In this document: positions 50,104 through 54,112 of the stretch, piece by piece
Layout: the number at the start of each line of letters is the position of its first letter
Position numbering within the stretch: the first letter of the stretch is position 1
From: Pseudomonadota bacterium
GTDB taxonomy: Bacteria; Pseudomonadota; Gammaproteobacteria; Burkholderiales; SHXO01
Direction: 5' to 3'
Length of the DNA: 54,112 bases
NCBI GenBank assembly: GCA_023430065.1
Contig: JAEZCG010000023.1
Coordinates: forward strand, 1-54,112
Program-made: the position numbers and the translations under genes
The notes under the pieces: generated by a model
Told to the model about the DNA's origin: nothing
The model's input: only the letters and a program-made list of their open reading frames with translations
The model's database searches: none

Positions 50104-51039
50104 ATGTTTGCGCACAACAAGCGATTGATGTACACGGTCCGCGTCAGCGAGACCAATCCCGTCCTCGCCAACCTGATGCTGGAGCAGTTCGGCGGTCCGC
50201 AGGGAGAACTGGCCGCTGCCATGCGCTACTTCACACAGGCGCTCGCCGAGAGCGACCCAGGACGCAAGGACATGCTGCTCGACATCGCCACCGAGGAACT
50301 GAGCCACCTCGAGGTAATCGGCAACATCGTGGTGATGCTCAACCGCGGCGCCAAGGGGCCCGTGGCGGAAGGACTGACCGAGGAGGGCGAGATGTTCCGC
50401 ATGCTGAACCAGGGCGGTGACAGCCACGTGACCCAGCTGCTGTACGGAGCGGGTTCTCCGCTCACCAACTCGGGTAGCGTACCCTGGACCGCCGCGTACA
50501 TCGACACCATCGGCGAGCCTACCGCCGATCTGCGCTCGAACATCGCCGCCGAGGCGCGTGCCAAGATCATCTACGAGCGCCTCATCAATGCGACGGACGA
50601 TCCGGGCGTGAAGGAGGCCCTCGGCTTCCTGATGACGCGCGAGGTCGCGCACCAGAAGGCATTCGAGAAGGCGTTGTATTCGATCGAACCCAACTTCCCG
50701 CCGGGCAAGCTGCCGGGTCAGCCGCAGTTCACCGACAAGTATTACAACATGTCGCAGGGCGTCGGAGACATGCGTGGTCCCTGGAACTCCGGTGACCAAT
50801 GGGAGTTCGTCACGGCACCGGAGGAGCTCTCGGCCGTGGACGGCGGCGACGGTGAACCAGAGGTCATGGTGTCCGCCGAGCAGAAGGATCTGCTCGACCA
50901 GGCGGCTGCGCGCTCGCGCTCGAACCTGGAGGTGGATCCGACGACCGGCGCGGATCTCGGGGCCGGCCCGGGCGCGGGATCGACCAAGGCGAGAGCGGGC
51001 CGCGGCAACGGATCGTCTCGGCCGCGGTCGGGGATGTAA
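50104..51039 (+). CDS. Manganese catalase
   Basis: A 311-residue non-haem dimanganese catalase that breaks down hydrogen peroxide. All five metal ligands align with known enzymes: E35 (PQGELAAAMRYF), E65 and H68 (TEELSHLEV), E150 (IAAEARAKIIYE) and H183 (REVAHQKAF). The four-helix-bundle core is complete, and the C-terminal 60 residues are low-complexity, Gly/Ala/Arg-rich and end with SRPRSGM. The ATG 50104 is used because the AGGAGATCC site is 6 bases before it. Azide-insensitive peroxide removal would complement the many periplasmic oxidases here. Confidence 0.93.
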   Translation: MFAHNKRLMYTVRVSETNPVLANLMLEQFGGPQGELAAAMRYFTQALAESDPGRKDMLLDIATEELSHLEVIGNIVVMLNRGAKGPVAEGLTEEGEMFRMLNQGGDSHVTQLLYGAGSPLTNSGSVPWTAAYIDTIGEPTADLRSNIAAEARAKIIYERLINATDDPGVKEALGFLMTREVAHQKAFEKALYSIEPNFPPGKLPGQPQFTDKYYNMSQGVGDMRGPWNSGDQWEFVTAPEELSAVDGGDGEPEVMVSAEQKDLLDQAAARSRSNLEVDPTTGADLGAGPGAGSTKARAGRGNGSSRPRSGM

Positions 51040-51084
51040 CCCGGGGAAAGAACTGGAACGGCGGCCGGCGGTTAGCGGCCGCCG

Positions 51085-51645
51085 TCAGGACTTCTGCAGG
51101 CTGAACGACCGTACCGCGTTCTCGAAGTCGCCGCCGTAGCGATCGAAGTAGTGCAGCCTCGGCGCCCGATAGTCGAGCCGGTACATCGCGGACTCGTCGG
51201 TGAACCCGTACACCACTTCATGGATGTCGAGGCCTCTGAGCGTACGATACGAGACCTTCAGGCGAAAGCCGTCCCGTCCGGATACGACGGTCGGCTCGTT
51301 CTCCAGAACCACCAGCGCTTGCGTCTGTTCGTCCCGTGCCTTGAGTTCGGCGATTTCGAGCTCTGCCAGTTCGGACGCGAGCATGTCCTGTCGCGCCTCC
51401 TTCTTCGTTTTCGGAAACGCCTGCTTCAATGGTCGCTTGAGGACCGCGATGGTCTGAAGCGGAAGCCCGTCGCGGCTCGCGATCAGATTCCTCTCGGGGG
51501 TGAACTGCCTGATCCATCCGACCGGTAGGTCGAGGGCGTAGGATCTGTCTGCGGCCTCTACACGAGGGGTGTCGACGCGCACCGGTTGCGCGGTACAAGC
51601 TGCGATCGACACCACGGCCAGTACAGCGAGCAGGCCTCTTTTCAT
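51085..51645 (-). CDS. Predicted lipoprotein, 186 residues
   Basis: A lipoprotein with lipobox AAC and C17. The mature region has DRSYALDLPVGWIRQF, KKEARQDMLASELAELEIAELKARDE and a later TDESAMYRLDYRAPRLHYFDRYGGDFENAVRSF, a pattern seen in proteobacterial DUF-type lipoproteins with a PsbP-like fold, but I do not assign one. Its start overlaps the M48 protease stop by four bases (ATGA), so it is expressed with the protease. Confidence 0.7.
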   Translation of the reverse strand: MKRGLLAVLAVVSIAACTAQPVRVDTPRVEAADRSYALDLPVGWIRQFTPERNLIASRDGLPLQTIAVLKRPLKQAFPKTKKEARQDMLASELAELEIAELKARDEQTQALVVLENEPTVVSGRDGFRLKVSYRTLRGLDIHEVVYGFTDESAMYRLDYRAPRLHYFDRYGGDFENAVRSFSLQKS

Positions 51646-52814
51646 TGGGGGCGTTCCTCCGATCTGGTCATGCGCAGGTAACTCTCCACGTACTTGCGGT
51701 CGACGGCATCCGGCGCCAGGGCCAGGTAGCGCTCGAACTGCCGAGCGGCCTCTTCCTTGTGCCCGGATTTGAGCAGGACCACGCCCAGAGCCCGGTAAGT
51801 GGGCGGATAGTCCGGGGCCGCCGCGGCGACCTGCCGATAGATTCCCTTCGCCCGGTCGACGTCACCCGCCTCGCCGCGTAGGCGATACCCCTCGCCAAGA
51901 TAGAAACGTGCCTCCGGGGGCAGCGCGGCCTGTGTCTGCGCATCTTCCAGCATGGCAATCACCTGCTTGCCGCGGCCCATCGAGACGAGATTTGCGAGCG
52001 TGTCCAACCGCGCCTGCCGCACCACTGCCGAGTAGGCATCTCGCGAGCTACCGTCGCCGCCGGTGTGCGCGCTTCCCGACAGGCGCTTCATGTTGCCGAG
52101 CCGCTCCTGCAACTTCGGGTGTGTGGAAAAGAAGAACGGCTCCTTGATGTCCTCCAGCTCGACCTCCCGCAGCAAGTGCTCGAAGGTTCGGGGTGCTTCG
52201 CGTACGTCATAGCCAGCCTGCGCTAGCCGCAGGTAGCCGGCCTCGTCCGCCTCGGTCTCGAGCTCGCGCGAATAACCGAAGATGGAACTCACCGCCAGCA
52301 ACTGCGGAAGGATCGGAATGCCGAGCATCGCGCCAACTGTCGCGACCGCGGCATTGTCCTTGACGTTGCGGGCGGACAGATATCCGTGCCGGTGGGTGAA
52401 GTGCACCCCCTCGTGTGCCATGACCGTGGCGAGCTGCGCCTCGGTCTGGAAGCGCGCAATCAAGCCGACGTTGACGTAGAGGTTGCCATCGGGAATGGCG
52501 AAGGCATTCAGATGCGGCGACTTGAGAAGTGTCACGCGCATGCGCCCTCTGAACTCCGGATACAGCCGGTCGACGACGGACTGGGCAAAGGCCGTGAGAG
52601 GCGCGTCTTCGTAGACGATGCCGCTGCGACCGATCTGTTCGGCCAAGTCCTTGGCGTGTCCCCACGCGCGACGCTCGGTTTCGTCCCCCGGAGAGGCAGC
52701 CGATCCGCTCGTGAACGGCGTCGCGCGCGGCGCCGGATAGGTCGCACTGCCGCTGAAAAGTAGAAGGCAACCCAATGCAAGCGACGCGACCGCGCGCTGT
52801 GGACGTTCGTGCAT
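51642..52814 (-). CDS. M48-family zinc metalloprotease with C-terminal TPR
   Basis: A 390-residue secreted or anchored M48 peptidase (BepA/Oma1-like group). The zinc motif is H134-E-G-V-H138 and the third ligand lies in the RELETEADEAGY segment near residues 183-193. After the protease domain (about residues 45-260) a TPR-like helical tail follows (RFYLGEGYRLRGEAGDVDRAKGIY, YPPTYRALGVVLLKSGHKEEAARQF). In E. coli, BepA monitors outer-membrane protein assembly; a similar envelope quality role is likely. An N-terminal signal is present; the ATG 52814 is used, with a GTG at 52823 as alternative. Confidence 0.88.
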   Translation of the reverse strand: MHERPQRAVASLALGCLLLFSGSATYPAPRATPFTSGSAASPGDETERRAWGHAKDLAEQIGRSGIVYEDAPLTAFAQSVVDRLYPEFRGRMRVTLLKSPHLNAFAIPDGNLYVNVGLIARFQTEAQLATVMAHEGVHFTHRHGYLSARNVKDNAAVATVGAMLGIPILPQLLAVSSIFGYSRELETEADEAGYLRLAQAGYDVREAPRTFEHLLREVELEDIKEPFFFSTHPKLQERLGNMKRLSGSAHTGGDGSSRDAYSAVVRQARLDTLANLVSMGRGKQVIAMLEDAQTQAALPPEARFYLGEGYRLRGEAGDVDRAKGIYRQVAAAAPDYPPTYRALGVVLLKSGHKEEAARQFERYLALAPDAVDRKYVESYLRMTRSEERPQ

Positions 52815-52819
52815 CCCGT

Positions 52820-53590
52820 TCACCTGTTGCTTGCCTGGGCCTTGGCGGGGGCGACGCCCGGGGCGCCCGGATAACTCGCGAACATCTTGTCGAGCATGTT
52901 CTTGACGGCCTGCTTGTCGCGCAGGCTCGCCGAGCCGCTCTGTTCGGTGTCGAACCACAACAAATTGCCGGTGCGAAGGTCGACGATTCCCACGGACAGG
53001 AATGCAATCCCACCCTGGGGAGCGATGGCCACGCCCGCCAGCGCCGCCAGCACGGTGCCCATCACCATTGCGGCCTTGCGGCCGGCGCTCGATATGTGGT
53101 CGGTGCCGATCACGACCAGCGCGGCATCCAGGCCGGTTCGATCCGCGAGATCTCTGAGACCGGGTCCTAGCGTGTAATCGAACTCCTGTCCGCGTGCACG
53201 CCACGCGGCCATCGGGGAATTGCGTGCCAGGAAGGCACTGCCCGCGACTGCTTCGTAGAGGGCCGTATGCTGGTCGAGCAGCGCCCGTTCATCGGCAGCC
53301 AGATCGGGCAGGTCCGCAAGCTGGAAGATGCCGCTGCTTTGTGTTCGCTCGGTCAAATCTTCGTGTACATGGTGCGAGGCCTCGTCGCTCCAGGCTTCGA
53401 CCTTCTCCACGACGCCTCCAAGGGAGATCTCGTGAACCCTGATATCCGCGGGAAGCAGAAGAACCCTGCTGGGAAGCGGACGATCCGGCGTTCGCTCGAG
53501 GTCCACATGTGTGCCGGCCTTAGGCGCCGCACATCCTGCGGTCACGAGCAGGAGGAGAACCAGCCATGCAGTGCTGGGAAGTCTTCTCAT
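52820..53590 (-). CDS. Predicted lipoprotein, 256 residues
   Basis: A lipoprotein (lipobox TAGC, C20) upstream of the M48 gene, whose start is five bases after its stop. The mature part has LPADIRVHEISLGGVVEKVEAW, GTDHISSAGRKAAMVMGTVLAALAGVAI with a glycine-rich helix, and ISFLSVGIVDLRTGNLLWF-like FLSVGIVDLRTGNLLWFDT. The latter resembles lipoproteins that appear with curli- or type-secretion-like envelope genes, but I assign no function. Together with the protease and the second lipoprotein it forms a three-gene operon. Confidence 0.7.
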   Translation of the reverse strand: MRRLPSTAWLVLLLLVTAGCAAPKAGTHVDLERTPDRPLPSRVLLLPADIRVHEISLGGVVEKVEAWSDEASHHVHEDLTERTQSSGIFQLADLPDLAADERALLDQHTALYEAVAGSAFLARNSPMAAWRARGQEFDYTLGPGLRDLADRTGLDAALVVIGTDHISSAGRKAAMVMGTVLAALAGVAIAPQGGIAFLSVGIVDLRTGNLLWFDTEQSGSASLRDKQAVKNMLDKMFASYPGAPGVAPAKAQASNR

Positions 53591-53787
53591 TTTCTTTTGG
53601 TGTCCAGGTGTATCGCGCGCCCGCGCTCCTATACCACGTTAGCATAACCCCGCGCCGGTCAGCTGACTACTGCCGCAGACGGCCCACGGCATGGCGTCGG
53701 CTGGCCCAGCCGAGCGTGACGCGTATGGCGTGCGGTGCGGCGGCCCCACCTAGGGCGATGCGGGCCGAATGCGCGACAATGCGACTT

Positions 53788-54112
53788 ATGGGACGTTTTT
53801 TTTCGCTCAAGATCGCGGTGGCTACCGCGGGGGCGGCGGCGGCGGGCGCGGTCGCCGCGTCGAACCCGGTCCTGGACGGCATCACGACACGCCACGTCGA
53901 TCGGGACGCCTACGTCCAGCCGCTGCCGAGCCTGGACCGCCGCCAGCTGCAGGCCTTCCAGCGCGGTCGAAAGCACTTCGACAAGACCTGGGGTGCAGTG
54001 ACCTCGCTGGATTTCGAGTGGGGCCTGGGACCGACATTCAACGCCACCAGCTGCGCGGAATGTCATGTGGCCGGCGGCCGCGGGCGCGTGCCCGTGAGCC
54101 GCGACGAACTGC
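53788..54112 (+). CDS. Di-heme oxidoreductase (DHOR, DUF1111-like), N-terminal fragment
   Basis: The frame runs off the right edge after 108 codons. It has a Tat-like or Sec-like hydrophobic start (residues 7-24, Ala/Gly-rich), then FQRGRKHFDKTWGAVTSLDFEWGLGPTFNATSCAECH, with the haem site C89-A-E-C92-H93, which matches the N-terminal haem domain of the di-haem 'thiol oxidoreductase' DUF1111 family. The second haem would lie beyond the window. The ATG at 53788 is the first in frame. Confidence 0.75.
   Translation, partial: MGRFFSLKIAVATAGAAAAGAVAASNPVLDGITTRHVDRDAYVQPLPSLDRRQLQAFQRGRKHFDKTWGAVTSLDFEWGLGPTFNATSCAECHVAGGRGRVPVSRDEL

Noticed and set aside
1..54112. tRNA, rRNA, CRISPR array, insertion sequence
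   Set aside because: I looked for cloverleaf, repeat-spacer, and transposase signatures and saw none.

Overview
This is a GC-rich, gene-dense chromosomal stretch with about 60 protein genes and no rRNA, tRNA, CRISPR array or insertion sequence that I could recognise. The mix of genes (a yqjDEK-like operon, a DUF2917 protein, paired short ChrA proteins, 3-hydroxybutyrate dehydrogenase, many periplasmic quinoproteins with c-type cytochromes) suggests an aerobic, respiratory betaproteobacterium, probably an uncultured lineage. The assignment is an inference from gene content only. Both ends are cut inside genes: an EgtB C-terminus on the left, which starts in a poly-C run that may be an assembly edge, and a di-heme oxidoreductase N-terminus on the right.

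Layout. 1-1.0 kb: end of egtB and a ParB-like-nuclease-fold protein. 1.1-5.0 kb: a compact aromatic amine dehydrogenase cluster (aauB, aauE, aauD, aauA and a cytochrome c) without the mauG-type maturation gene. 5.0-8.4 kb: B12-dependent ribonucleotide reductase and a cold-shock protein with promoter, long leader and terminator. 8.6-15.7 kb: FAD-linked D-lactate dehydrogenase-like enzyme, TauE/SafE exporter, lipoprotein, EthD-like protein with a ChrA pair, an Mrr-like membrane protein and an ankyrin protein. 15.8-26.9 kb: a catabolic region with an SMP-30 lactonase, D-aminoacylase-type amidohydrolase, aldo/keto reductase, a split AtuA-like pair, alpha/beta hydrolase, an MFS remnant plus an intact MFS transporter, a TauD-type dioxygenase, and a PQQ alcohol dehydrogenase carrying the lanthanide-type Asp-Tyr-Asp motif, with its cytochrome c.

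27.0-31.7 kb: a four-gene operon joining a TVP38-MerA fusion protein, two small-sugar glycosyltransferase-like proteins (TIGR04283 and TIGR04282 types) and a TIGR03169-type flavoprotein. I consider it the best candidate for an uncharacterised pathway. 31.8-38.2 kb: epoxide hydrolase, a Crp/Fnr regulator with a perfect palindrome before a small DUF2892 protein, the yqjK-yqjE-yqjD-like operon, a lipase-like hydrolase, a putative zinc aminopeptidase and a Sel1-repeat protein. 38.3-44.7 kb: a complete peptide/nickel-type ABC importer operon headed by its own XRE-type regulator, including an unknown 149-residue protein and a permease that seems to start at CTG.

44.8-49.5 kb: a 39-codon small gene overlapping a DUF2917 gene, 3-hydroxybutyrate dehydrogenase, a tandem CDGSH protein, and a cytochrome c plus beta-propeller pair that looks like a third periplasmic dehydrogenase module. 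49.5-54.1 kb: manganese catalase, an M48 protease flanked by two lipoproteins, and the start of a di-heme oxidoreductase.

The common theme is periplasmic oxidation of small amines, alcohols and other organics with electrons passed to c-type cytochromes. Three separate dehydrogenase-plus-cytochrome modules occur in one window, beside oxidative-stress functions (catalase, CDGSH) and uptake systems.
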